A stretch of 64,000 nt of DNA from the NCBI GenBank assembly GCA_963734065.1, contig CAVTFN010000005.1:1116001-1180000 (forward strand), read 5' to 3'. Each line of letters opens with the position of its first letter. Position 1 is the first letter of the stretch. Source of the DNA: DATBLE01 sp963734065. GTDB taxonomy: Bacteria > Actinomycetota > Thermoleophilia > Gaiellales > Gaiellaceae. Below are positions 25,576 through 35,705 of this stretch, piece by piece. Position numbers and translations under genes: made by a program. The notes under the pieces are model-generated. The model was given only the letters and a program-made list of their open reading frames with translations, did no database searches and was not told the origin of the DNA.

Positions 25576-26502
25576 CTGCGGGTCACCCACTGCCCCGTCA
25601 ACACTGCGGGCGTGCCCTGGCAGAACGTGCTCGCCCTCCGGCGCAAAGGGGTCGACGCCCGGCTCGTCGTCTTCGAGCGCTACAAGCTCCACCCGGAGGC
25701 CGACGAGTCGCTCGACCGGCACGGCGGGCTCGCCCGGCAGCAGCTGACCCAGTGGCGCGCGTTCACCCGGCTCCTCCGCCACACCGATGTCTTCCACTTC
25801 TACTTCGGGCTCACGCTCGTGCCGAAAACCCTGCAATTCCCGCTCTTGCGGGCGAAGCGCAAGCGCTCGGTCATGCACTTCCTCGGCTCCGACATCCGCG
25901 GCAAGCCGCCCGCCCAGCTGGCCTGGGCGCAAAAAGCCGACGCCCGGATCGTCGGCTCCTACGACGCGATCCGCTGGGTGCCGGACGCGGAGGTCGTCCC
26001 GCCGGGCATCGATCTGCGCGAGTACGAGCCGCACCCGCCCACCGTCCGCGAGCGCCCCGTCGTCGTCCATGCCCCGTCGAGCCGCCGCCGCAAGGGCACA
26101 GAGCACGTGATCGCTGCCTGCGCCGAGCTGCCGGTCGACCTCCAGATCGTCGAGGGACTCCACCACGACGAGGCCCGCCGCCGCTACGAGCAGGCCGACA
26201 TCGTCGTCGACCAGCTGAACGCCGGCTGGTACGGCCTGTTCGCGATCGAGGCGATGGCGCTCGGCAAGCCGGTCGTCACCTTCCTCCACGAGGAGGCGGT
26301 CGCCCGCACCGAGGACGCCTTCGGAACGACGGTGCCGATCGTCTCCGCCACGGCCGAGACGCTCGCCGCGCACCTCAGACCGCTGGTCGAGGACGCCGAC
26401 CACCGCCGCCGCGTGGGGCAGGCGAGCCGCGAGTACGTCGAGCGCGTCCACGACGTCGACAACCTGGCCGACCGCCTCCTCGACATCTACGCTCGCCTGT
26501 AG
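25576..26502 (+). CDS. Glycosyltransferase (GT4-like), start uncertain
   Basis: About 308 residues. The region RVTHCPVNTAGVPWQNVLAL resembles the N-terminal acceptor loop of a glycosyltransferase subgroup, so translation should begin before it. The only in-frame candidate there is a CTG at 25576; the next standard start, GTG 25612, would cut the loop off. Element E6 ends just upstream, so the normal start may have been displaced. Later motifs are MHFLGSDIRG, APSSRRRKGTEHVI and YGLFAIEAMALGKPVV, the donor-binding E region. It is followed after two bases by the flippase gene. Confidence 0.75.
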   Translation: MRVTHCPVNTAGVPWQNVLALRRKGVDARLVVFERYKLHPEADESLDRHGGLARQQLTQWRAFTRLLRHTDVFHFYFGLTLVPKTLQFPLLRAKRKRSVMHFLGSDIRGKPPAQLAWAQKADARIVGSYDAIRWVPDAEVVPPGIDLREYEPHPPTVRERPVVVHAPSSRRRKGTEHVIAACAELPVDLQIVEGLHHDEARRRYEQADIVVDQLNAGWYGLFAIEAMALGKPVVTFLHEEAVARTEDAFGTTVPIVSATAETLAAHLRPLVEDADHRRRVGQASREYVERVHDVDNLADRLLDIYARL

Positions 26503-27875
26503 CAATGCCCCTCGGCACGGAGGTCAAGCGGCTCGGCAAGCACACGGCCGTGTACGGGCTCGGCGGGCTCGTCTCCCGGATCCTCGCGGTCCTCCTCCTC
26601 CCGCTCTACACGCACTACCTCGGCCCGCAGGGCTTCGGGAAGATCGAGACGATCGTCGCGCTGACGACGGCGCTCGTGATCGTCCTGCGGATGGGGATCT
26701 CGAGCGCGTTCTTCCGCTTCTACTTCGACACGAAGGACGAGGCGCACCGGACGCTTGTCGTGCGCACCTCCTTCTGGTTCACGATGACGATGGCGACCGC
26801 CGGGCTGATCGTCGGCTTCGTCCTCGCCGAGCCGATCGCCCACGCGCTGAAGCTCGGGGACGACCCGTGGCTCGTCCGCGCCGCCTTCGTCGGGCTGTGG
26901 GCGCAGATGAACTACGAGCAGCTGACCTCGCTCTTCCGGGTCGAGGAGCGCTCGACCCAGTTCGTGCTCGCGAGCGTCGCGAACGTCCTGATCACCGTCG
27001 GGATGACCGTCCTGCTCGTCGTCGGCCTGCACAAGGGCGCGACCGGCGCAGTGGTCGGGAACTTCATCGGGACGCTTTGCGTGTGGGCCGTCCTCCTCGC
27101 CTACCGGCGCTATCAGCTCGGCCTGCAGTTCTCGCGCGAGCTCCTCCGGGAGATGAACCGCTTCGGGATGCCGCTCGTCCCTTCTGCCCTGGCTCTCTGG
27201 GCGATCAACTTCATCGACCGGATCTTCATCGCGCACTACAAGGGCCAGGCCGAGGTCGGCGTCTACTCCGTCGCCGTGCGGATCTCCTCGGCGGTCGTCT
27301 TCCTGATGATCGCGTTCCGCCTCGCCTGGCCGGCCTTCGCCTACTCGCTCGACGACGACGGTGAGGCGAAGCGGACGTACTCCTACGTGCTCACCTACCT
27401 GCTGTTCCTCTGCTCGTGGATCTCGCTCGCGCTCGGCGTGCTCGCGCCGTGGCTCGTCCACCTGCTGGCCCGTGGCCCGGGGTTCGCCCGCGCCGCGGAC
27501 GCGGTTGCGCTGCTCTGCTTCGGCGCCACCGCCTACGCCGGCTACACCGTGGTCGCGATCGGCATCGGCCGCGCGCGCCAGACCCAGTTCAACTGGGTGG
27601 TCAGCGGCATCGCGGCCGCCGTCAACATCGGCCTCAACGTCGCGCTGATCCCGCCGTACGGGATGATCGGCGCCGCGATCTCGACGCTGGCCGCCTACCT
27701 CACGCTCTTCGTCGGGATGGTCCTCAACTCCACCCGCGTCTACCCGGTCGACTACCAGTGGCGGCGTGTGCTGACCCTGGCCGGCGTCGCGATCGCGCTG
27801 ACCGTCGCCGGCAGCGTCCCGGACGTGCCGCTCGCGGTCGCGATCCTGATCGCGCTCGCCTACCCGGTCGTGCTG

Positions 27876-29663
<1,788 letters not shown>

Positions 29664-29688
29664 GCCGAAGATTCTAGGGAGGGACGCT

Positions 29689-29728
29689 CTTAGGCGGCTC
29701 TCAGGTCGATTTCAGAGACTGCTCAGGT
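29689..29728 (+). promoter_or_regulatory. Four direct repeats phased by 11 bp upstream of htrA
   Basis: CTTAGGC (29689), CTCAGGT (29700), TTCAGAG (29711) and CTCAGGT (29722) begin exactly 11 bp apart. Direct repeats with this spacing are how OmpR/PhoB-family response regulators usually bind. The last copy is 45 bases before the htrA start. The matching regulator is not encoded in this window. Confidence 0.5.
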
Positions 29729-29773
29729 GGCACTGGTTTCCTGCTTGGGTACTCCAGTGGACGAAAGGACGAA

Positions 29774-30811
29774 ATGACTCGAATCTTTGCCATCGGTGCT
29801 GCCCTCCTCGCCGCCGTCGCGGTGGGCATCGCCTCGTACGCCGCCGTCGCACACGACGGATCCAAGACGGTGGTCCGCGAGGTGACCGTCTCCGGCGGCA
29901 CGCCGACCGCCGCGACGTCGGTCGCGTCGGCGGCAAGCGTGTTCCAGAGCGCCAACAAGGGCGTCGTCGAGATCACCGTCTCGACCTCCAGCTCCCCCTA
30001 CGGCGGCCAGGCCCAGGCCCAGGGCTCCGGCTTCGTCTACGACGGCGCCGGCCGCATCATCACCAACGAGCACGTGGTCGAGGGCGAGAACTCGATCTCC
30101 GTCCGGTTCTGGAACGGGGCGACCTACAAGGCGTCGCTCGTCGGCACCGACCCGTCCACGGACGTCGCGGTGATCAAGGTGAACGCGCCGGCATCGATTC
30201 TCCATCCGATCGAGCTCGGCAACTCGAGCGCCCTCCAGGTCGGCCAGCCCGTCGTCGCGATCGGCAGCCCCTACGGCCTCGAGAACAGCGCCACGGCCGG
30301 GATCGTCAGCGCCCTGCACCGCGAGATGACCGCGCCGAACAACTTCACCATTCCCGACTCGATCCAGACCGACGCGCCGATCAACCACGGCAACTCGGGC
30401 GGCCCGCTGCTGAACCTCGCCGGCCAGGTGATCGGGATCAACTCGCAGATCAAGAGCGATTCGGGCGAGAACACCGGCATCGGCTTCGCGGTGCCGTCCA
30501 ACACGGTCAAGTCGATCGTCTCGCAGCTGCTCACCAGCGGCAACGTCAAGCACGCGTACCTCGGCGTCGGGATCGCGACTGCGCAGAACGGCGTCCAGCT
30601 GACCGAGGTCCGCTCCGGCACGCCGGCGGAGAAGGCCGGCCTCCAGACCGGCGACGTGATCACGGGCGTCGACGGCCAGAAGGTCACCAACGCCTCCGAG
30701 CTCGGTCAGGCGATCGACGCCAAGCGCCCGGGCACGAAGGTCAGCGTCACGTACCTCCGGAACGGCTCCACGCACACGGTGAGCGTCACGCTCGGCGTGC
30801 GCCCCTCCTAG
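29774..30811 (+). CDS. htrA: HtrA/DegP-type serine protease with one PDZ domain
   Basis: A 345-residue envelope protease for damaged or signal proteins. A hydrophobic segment at residues 5-26 anchors or exports it, followed by a linker to about residue 55. The trypsin-like triad is H100 (ITNEHVV), D130 (STDVAVIKV) and S208 (NHGNSGGPLL). The PDZ domain covers about 250-340 (YLGVGIA, GDVITGVDGQKV). GAAAGGACG lies directly before the ATG as ribosome binding site. The upstream repeats suggest stress control by a two-component system. A strong hairpin follows the stop. Confidence 0.92.
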   Translation: MTRIFAIGAALLAAVAVGIASYAAVAHDGSKTVVREVTVSGGTPTAATSVASAASVFQSANKGVVEITVSTSSSPYGGQAQAQGSGFVYDGAGRIITNEHVVEGENSISVRFWNGATYKASLVGTDPSTDVAVIKVNAPASILHPIELGNSSALQVGQPVVAIGSPYGLENSATAGIVSALHREMTAPNNFTIPDSIQTDAPINHGNSGGPLLNLAGQVIGINSQIKSDSGENTGIGFAVPSNTVKSIVSQLLTSGNVKHAYLGVGIATAQNGVQLTEVRSGTPAEKAGLQTGDVITGVDGQKVTNASELGQAIDAKRPGTKVSVTYLRNGSTHTVSVTLGVRPS

Positions 30812-30829
30812 GCCCGTCCTCCCATCCCG

Positions 30830-30862
30830 CGCGAAGCGGCCTCCCCCGGAGGCCGCTTCGCG
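30830..30862. terminator. Bidirectional terminator between htrA and the SHOCT gene
   Basis: A perfect 15-bp inverted repeat (CGCGAAGCGGCCTCC and its complement) around CCC. It begins 18 bases after the htrA stop and ends 12 bases before the convergent SHOCT gene stop. It has no long T run, as is common in high-GC genomes. Confidence 0.8.
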
Positions 30863-30874
30863 TCGGTGTGGGCG

Positions 30875-31273
30875 CTAGGAGAGCGCCTTCTGCTTGAGCT
30901 GGTCGAACTCCGCCTGCGTGATCGTGCCGTCGGCGAGCAGCGCCTTCGCCTTCGTGATCTGCTCGGCGGGATCGGTCTTCGCGACCGACTGGACGTACGA
31001 GTCGAACTGCTGCTGCTGCGCCTCCGCGGCCTTCACGTTGCGCTGGGCCATCCCGTCGTGCTGGACGAGCAGGTAGACGAGCACACCCAGGTAGGGGAGG
31101 ACGATCACGAACACCACCCAGGCGACCTTGGCGAACCCCGAGGTGTCGTGACGGCGGAACAGGTCGGCGAACACGGTGATCAGCAGCCAGAACCAGATCA
31201 CCCAGGCCATGATCAGGAGCATGTCCCAGAAGAAATCCCAGAACGAGAAGTCGGCGAGCACCACGAGAGCCAC
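30875..31273 (-). CDS. Small membrane protein with PLDc_N-like and SHOCT domains
   Basis: A 132-residue protein. Two hydrophobic stretches (about 8-37 and 50-70) end in VLPYLGVLVYLL, the signature of the phospholipase D N-terminal (PLDc_N) membrane module. After a Gln-rich linker, residues 103-131 form a SHOCT domain (EQITKAKALLADGTITQAEF). SHOCT domains are short oligomerisation modules common in actinobacterial membrane proteins. Its function is unknown. It stands alone between a terminator and the flippase-like gene upstream. Confidence 0.8.
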   Translation of the reverse strand: MALVVLADFSFWDFFWDMLLIMAWVIWFWLLITVFADLFRRHDTSGFAKVAWVVFVIVLPYLGVLVYLLVQHDGMAQRNVKAAEAQQQQFDSYVQSVAKTDPAEQITKAKALLADGTITQAEFDQLKQKALS

Positions 31274-31330
31274 CCTTCAGGTCGTTGTCGGAAGCGTGAT
31301 CGTATGGCCTCGGCGCCGGGGCGGCAAGAA

Positions 31331-32455
31331 CTACGACGCGGTCTCTTCCGCGGCCTCTTCCGAGGCTCCTTCGCGCCTCAGCTTGCGCTTCTCCTTCTGC
31401 TCGCGCGCCTGCTCCTTCGCGCCGACGTACGACTGCTTGACGAGCGTCGAGCCGCCGCTCCAGCCGAAGACGAAGCAGATCAGGGCGACCGCGAAGAGGA
31501 CGTTGAAGGCCGTGGTGATCAGCTGCTGGGAGACGGAGTACGCCGTCGCTGTCGTCGAGTCCGTGTAGCTGCTGAGCGCGAACGTGTTGAACGCCTGGTT
31601 GACGCCGACGCCGCCGGGCGTGACCGAAAGGATGTTCGCCAACTGGTTCGACCCGAGCACGGACATCACCGAGCCGAAGGTGATCGGGATCGAGTAGGCG
31701 GCCAGGAAGACGACGATCACGCCGACCTTGGCGATGTAGCCGAGCACCTGCGGGACCAGGACCGACCTCAGGTACGCATGCAGGTCGCCGAGGATGGCGG
31801 CGCCCTCCTTCGCCTTCGCCCACATCTTCTTGAACCACGCCCAGAAGGAGCGGAGGAGCACGTAGATCAGGAACGCGCCCCCGAAGACGATGACGACGAT
31901 CAGGACCCAGTGGCCCGAGATCGCGTCGCGGATCCCGCCGAACTGGAAGCTGAACGAGCCGGCGAGCTCGGCGAAGAGGTAGATGTAGATCAGCGTCCCG
32001 ATCAGGAAGTAGAAGATCTTCTGCACGACGTAGCCGGCGAGCACGCCGGGGAAGTTCGCGCGTTCGATGATCGCCACGTACATGAGCAGCGTGACGAGCG
32101 TGCCGATGTTCGCGGGCAGGAAGTTGTTCAACGCCACCCCCGCGGCGTAGGACGCGAGCACCGGCATGAACGTGACCTGTCCGCGGTACGCGTAGTTCAG
32201 GATCCCGTACCAGCCGAGCGCGGTGAAGAACGTCTGGAGGCCCTGGAAGAGGCACCCGAGGATGACGTAGCCGATCGAGATCTCGGTAACGGTGTCCCAG
32301 AGGCTCTGGACCCAGCCCCAGACGTCGACGCCGGCGACCCGCAGGAACGCGAGCACGACGACGACGCCAACCACCCACGCGGCGATCCGCGTGAGCCGGT
32401 GATGGACCGGCTCGCGTTCGGGCGGGACCGTGACCTGCGGGGCCGATTCAGTCAT
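31331..32455 (-). CDS. Flippase-like integral membrane protein (LPG synthase TM / UPF0104 family), second copy
   Basis: A 374-residue membrane protein with about eight hydrophobic segments and a charged C-terminal tail of about 35 residues rich in Lys, Arg and Glu. The family core is visible in ALNNFLPANIGTLVTLLMYV and in SVTPGGVGVNQAFNTF, the conserved PGGxG segment. It probably handles a lipid or lipid-linked substrate at the membrane. It stands upstream of the SHOCT gene on the same strand and downstream of the palindrome-rich gap at 32456-32632. Confidence 0.75.
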   Translation of the reverse strand: MTESAPQVTVPPEREPVHHRLTRIAAWVVGVVVVLAFLRVAGVDVWGWVQSLWDTVTEISIGYVILGCLFQGLQTFFTALGWYGILNYAYRGQVTFMPVLASYAAGVALNNFLPANIGTLVTLLMYVAIIERANFPGVLAGYVVQKIFYFLIGTLIYIYLFAELAGSFSFQFGGIRDAISGHWVLIVVIVFGGAFLIYVLLRSFWAWFKKMWAKAKEGAAILGDLHAYLRSVLVPQVLGYIAKVGVIVVFLAAYSIPITFGSVMSVLGSNQLANILSVTPGGVGVNQAFNTFALSSYTDSTTATAYSVSQQLITTAFNVLFAVALICFVFGWSGGSTLVKQSYVGAKEQAREQKEKRKLRREGASEEAAEETAS

Positions 32456-32506
32456 GCCGCCGTAGTCTTGCGCTCGCCGCGGCCGACGACAACCGTGACG
32501 GGGGGA

Positions 32507-32594
32507 AGAGACCGCAGCGAGCTCGACCCGCAGGTTCAGTTCAGTAGGGACTGTCCCCGGAGGGGACTGTCCCTACAGAGACCGCAGCGAGCTC
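32507..32594. repeat. 18-bp direct repeat flanking palindrome E7
   Basis: AGAGACCGCAGCGAGCTC occurs at 32507-32524 and again at 32577-32594, on either side of element E7. Nothing else in this 177-base gap looks coding. Confidence 0.85.
32544..32576. repeat. Palindromic element E7
   Basis: Arms GTAGGGACTGTCCCC and GGGGACTGTCCCTAC around GGA, matching except for the central base of each arm. It ends exactly at the second 18-bp direct repeat. Confidence 0.88.
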
Positions 32595-32601
32595 AGCCGA
32601 A

Positions 32602-32630
32602 AGGGTCAGACCCCTCCGGGGTCAGACCCT
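32602..32630. repeat. Palindromic element E8
   Basis: Arms AGGGTCAGACCCC and GGGGTCAGACCCT around TCC, 25 bases after E7. It belongs to the GGGTC/GACCC form of the family and ends 3 bases from the PIG-L stop codon. Confidence 0.88.
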
Positions 32631-32632
32631 CC

Positions 32633-33268
32633 TCAATCAACCACGCGGTACACCTGGAACACCTCGGCGTACCCGCGGTTCACGTTGATCCCGTGCGTGC
32701 GCGCCACGTTCCGGATGTACTCCGGGTCGGCGTACCTGCGGTGCTGCTGCGACGCGTACTTCGCCAGCGCGGCCGCCTTCCGCTCGACGTGCGACTGCTC
32801 GAGCGCCGAGTACCACTGGTAGGCGAAGTCGAAGTTGTTCCAGGGAATCTCGTAGCCGAGGATCGTCGTCCGCTTGAAGGCGCGCAGGCCTTCCGCAGCG
32901 ACGACCTGGTGGTCCTGGTGGATGTCGTGCAGGCTCGGCTGGAAGACGGCGTCCGGCCGCCACTCCTCCCAGAGCGCGATCAGCAGCTCGAGGATGTCCT
33001 GCCGGTGGTCCGGGAACGTGCGCACGTCGAAGTCGTGCACGGTCAGGTTGGCCTCCGGAATGCCCAGCTCGGCCGTCGCCTCGCGCACCTCCCGGGCGAG
33101 CGTGTCGGGCGGGAAGCCTTCCGGGAGCGACTTGGTCGCGATCGAGAAGGCAACGTATCGCACGTCGGCGCCGGTCTCCACCAGCCGCGCCATCGTCCCG
33201 CCGCAGCCGAACTCGCCGTCGTCCGTATGCGGGGCGAGGACAAGCACCCGCTGCCAGGACTCGATCAT
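32633..33268 (-). CDS. PIG-L-family deacetylase
   Basis: A 211-residue zinc-dependent deacetylase of the LmbE/PIG-L family. The N-terminal metal site reads VLVLAPHTDDGEFGCGGTMA (H, D, D at about residues 12-15), and the second site is SLHDIHQDHQVVAAEGLRAF around residue 115. Such enzymes remove acetyl groups from N-acetylglucosamine conjugates such as mycothiol precursors or glycan lipids. ATG 33268 forms an ATGA overlap with the ligase-like gene stop. The substrate here is unknown; a glycan unit is likely from its neighbours. Confidence 0.88.
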   Translation of the reverse strand: MIESWQRVLVLAPHTDDGEFGCGGTMARLVETGADVRYVAFSIATKSLPEGFPPDTLAREVREATAELGIPEANLTVHDFDVRTFPDHRQDILELLIALWEEWRPDAVFQPSLHDIHQDHQVVAAEGLRAFKRTTILGYEIPWNNFDFAYQWYSALEQSHVERKAAALAKYASQQHRRYADPEYIRNVARTHGINVNRGYAEVFQVYRVVD

Positions 33269-34770
33269 GCAGCGGTCACCTTCGCCTTCGGCTCGGACGG
33301 CTCCTCTGCCGCTGCCGCGGCGATCGGGGGCGGCCGACGGAGCGGCAGGTTCGCGCACAGTGCCGCCAGCGCCAGCAGCCCCCAGAAGGTCGGGTCCTCG
33401 AACAGGGCGTTGTAGAACAGGCTGTGCAGCCCGATCGCCGCCAGCGACGCGGCGATCGCCAGGCATGCCCGGCCCTTGAAGGCCGAGCCGGACCGGCGCA
33501 GGGTGACGAACAGGGCGACGAAGACGAGCCAGCCGAGCAGCAGCAGCCCGGGGATGCCGGTCTCGGCCGCGACTGTCACGACGGTGTTGTGCGACGCGGC
33601 CTTCTTCGGCTCCTTCCCCTTCAGGCCGACGCGATCGGCGTATGCGCGCTTGAACCCCCCGACGCCGACGCCCTCGACCGGGTTGTGCAGCGCGATCCGG
33701 ATCCCCTGCGTGACCAGCTTCGCCCGGCCGCTCGACGCCTGGTTGAGGCCCGAGCCGGACTCGCGGAGCAACGAGTGACGGATGTGCGGCGTCCCCAGCG
33801 CGACCGCCGCGATCACGGCCGCGGCGGCGCCGAGGGCCAGGGCCGCGCGCCAGCGCCAGCGAAAGGCCGCGACGACCGAAGCCCCGACCATCAACGCCGC
33901 GAAGCTCGACTGCGAGAAGGAGAAGAGCAGCCCCGGCCAGATCAGCACGACGGCGGCCGCCGACGCGTATGCGGCCCGGCGGTCGCGGTCGTACAGGGCG
34001 AGCACGAGCGCGGCGAGCATCGCGACCACGAGGAAGCGTCCGTAGACCGACGGGTCGTAGAAGACCGAATTCACCCGGTAGAACGGCGCGTAGGCGTTCC
34101 CGACGATCACTTTCGGGTTCCAGAAGACGTCGCGGGTGGCGTACTGGTAGACGCCGATCCACGCGAACGCGAGCGCCATTCCCACCAGCTGGACGTAGAT
34201 GAACGACAGCCAGCGCCGGTTCCAGGCGAGGCGGGCGATCGACACGGCGAGCAGGCCGAAGGGCAGCCAGAAGAAGAGCAGCGCGACCGCACCCTCGTGA
34301 AGGTCTTTCGTCCACAGCAGGCTGAGCCCCGTCCAGGCGACGAGCAGCGCGAGCGGCCAGGCGATCGGCCCGAGCTCCCGCGTCCGGGTGTCGCCGCGGA
34401 CCAGCTCCCAGCCGAGCAGCACCGCAGCGCCGGCGATCACCGCGTAGAGCGGGACGAGCAGGTTGGCGTCGGTCGAGCCGACGTGCACCGGTATGCGCGC
34501 CGGCACACAGGCCAGAGCCGAGACCGCGATCAGCCACGGCCAGCGGCGGTAGAGGGCCGCGATCGCGACCGCTCCGGCGGCGCCGACCACCGCGGCCGCC
34601 GCGTAGACCTTCGTGTGCCCGCCCGGGGCGAGGTAGGCGGCCAGGAAGGCGCAGCCGAGCAGCCAGGCTGCGAGCCCGGCGATCCGCAGGTCACGGCGGG
34701 GCGCGACGATCACGAGCGCGAGCCCGGCGGCCGCGACCGGGCCGCCCGCGTGGGCGAGGCCCGACGTCAC
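33265..34770 (-). CDS. O-antigen ligase-like polytopic membrane protein (second)
   Basis: A 501-residue membrane protein with about a dozen hydrophobic segments. The Wzy_C-type region includes SFSQSSFAALMVG and VEGVGVGGFKRAYADR followed by ASHNTVVTVAAETGIPGLLLL, where the conserved His sits in the large outer loop. The GTG start at 34770 overlaps the upstream Ig-domain gene stop (GTGA). With the PIG-L deacetylase and the FlgD-like protein it forms a tight three-gene unit. It could be a polymerase or ligase for a second glycan or a teichoic-acid-like polymer. Confidence 0.7.
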   Translation of the reverse strand: MTSGLAHAGGPVAAAGLALVIVAPRRDLRIAGLAAWLLGCAFLAAYLAPGGHTKVYAAAAVVGAAGAVAIAALYRRWPWLIAVSALACVPARIPVHVGSTDANLLVPLYAVIAGAAVLLGWELVRGDTRTRELGPIAWPLALLVAWTGLSLLWTKDLHEGAVALLFFWLPFGLLAVSIARLAWNRRWLSFIYVQLVGMALAFAWIGVYQYATRDVFWNPKVIVGNAYAPFYRVNSVFYDPSVYGRFLVVAMLAALVLALYDRDRRAAYASAAAVVLIWPGLLFSFSQSSFAALMVGASVVAAFRWRWRAALALGAAAAVIAAVALGTPHIRHSLLRESGSGLNQASSGRAKLVTQGIRIALHNPVEGVGVGGFKRAYADRVGLKGKEPKKAASHNTVVTVAAETGIPGLLLLGWLVFVALFVTLRRSGSAFKGRACLAIAASLAAIGLHSLFYNALFEDPTFWGLLALAALCANLPLRRPPPIAAAAAEEPSEPKAKVTAA

Positions 34771-35693
34771 CGTCGGCTCACGATCAGATCCGCGCCGTCG
34801 GCGTAGCCGGGGACGGTCACTCCGAGTGTGTACCGCCCCGGCCTCGCCGGGGCCCGGAGGACCAGCAACCCGGGAGCTGCAGTCCCGCTCCGGACGCCGA
34901 GTCGCCAGTGCACCCGTCGATCGGCAGACACACGCACACCAAACCGGGTGCCGGCCTTTGCCTGGATCACGTGGCGCGCGAGCTCGACATAGCGCACGCG
35001 AACCTCGCCGGCGCGCTTCGGCGTCGAGACGTTGCCGGCCGGATCCTGGGCGCCGAGCCGGAGCACGTAGCTCCCCGGACGGACGGGCTTCCCGTCGATC
35101 TTGCCGTTCCACTCCACGGTCCCGGCCGGAAGCTGGCTGCGGGTGAAGACCACCCGCCGGGACCCGACGAAGAGCAGTGCGTGGGCGCGCTCCGAGAGCG
35201 AGTAGCGGACGACGACGCTGTCGCGGCGGCCGTCGCCGTCAGGCGAGATCTCCCGCGGTGCGACCGAGCGCACCGTCACGGCCGGCGCTGTCGTGTCGAC
35301 CCGCATCTCGTTCGGCAGGTCGATCGTCCGGTGCTGGTCGGTCAGGTGGACGCGCGGCTTGTAGACGCCCTCCGCGACGAAACGGCCCCGGTCGTCGCGG
35401 CCGTTCCAGGTGTAGGTGACCGTCCCGCGGCGCAGCCGCCTGCCGGGCACCAGCGTCCGGACGACGTTTCCGCCGCCGTCGACGATCTGGAGCCGCACGC
35501 GGTCCGGCTTGCGCAACCTGAACTGGATCACGGCGACGCGCGTCGGGCAGTCGCACTCGGGCGAGAAGACCTTCTGGATCCGCGGCGCCGTGATCGGGCT
35601 CGGCCGTGTCTTCAGGCCCTGCGTGACCGCGAACGCGGCCGCCGTCCCGCCCAGCAACGCGACGACGAGCAAGGTCGAGAGGAACCGGGGCAC
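34767..35693 (-). CDS. Secreted or anchored protein with two FlgD-like Ig domains
   Basis: A 308-residue protein. A hydrophobic N-terminus (about residues 4-24) directs export or anchoring. Two FlgD-type Ig repeats follow, marked by YTWNGRDDRGRFVAEGVYKPRV (about 92-113; given here in part) and VEWNGKIDGKPVRPGSYVLR near 200. A third, less clear domain closes the protein. Such domains usually scaffold extracellular proteins. It starts 12 bases after the TauE/SafE gene, so it may be co-transcribed with the sulfur operon, although it fits the ligase and deacetylase downstream better. Confidence 0.65.
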   Translation of the reverse strand: MPRFLSTLLVVALLGGTAAAFAVTQGLKTRPSPITAPRIQKVFSPECDCPTRVAVIQFRLRKPDRVRLQIVDGGGNVVRTLVPGRRLRRGTVTYTWNGRDDRGRFVAEGVYKPRVHLTDQHRTIDLPNEMRVDTTAPAVTVRSVAPREISPDGDGRRDSVVVRYSLSERAHALLFVGSRRVVFTRSQLPAGTVEWNGKIDGKPVRPGSYVLRLGAQDPAGNVSTPKRAGEVRVRYVELARHVIQAKAGTRFGVRVSADRRVHWRLGVRSGTAAPGLLVLRAPARPGRYTLGVTVPGYADGADLIVSRR

Positions 35694-35705
35694 GGCCCCG
35701 GAACT

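Noticed and set aside
30866..33415. Very long open frame (849 codons) on the plus strand
   Set aside because: It runs antisense to the SHOCT, flippase-like and PIG-L genes, is rich in Arg, Asp and Gly, and has no domain pattern. It is a by-product of high GC.
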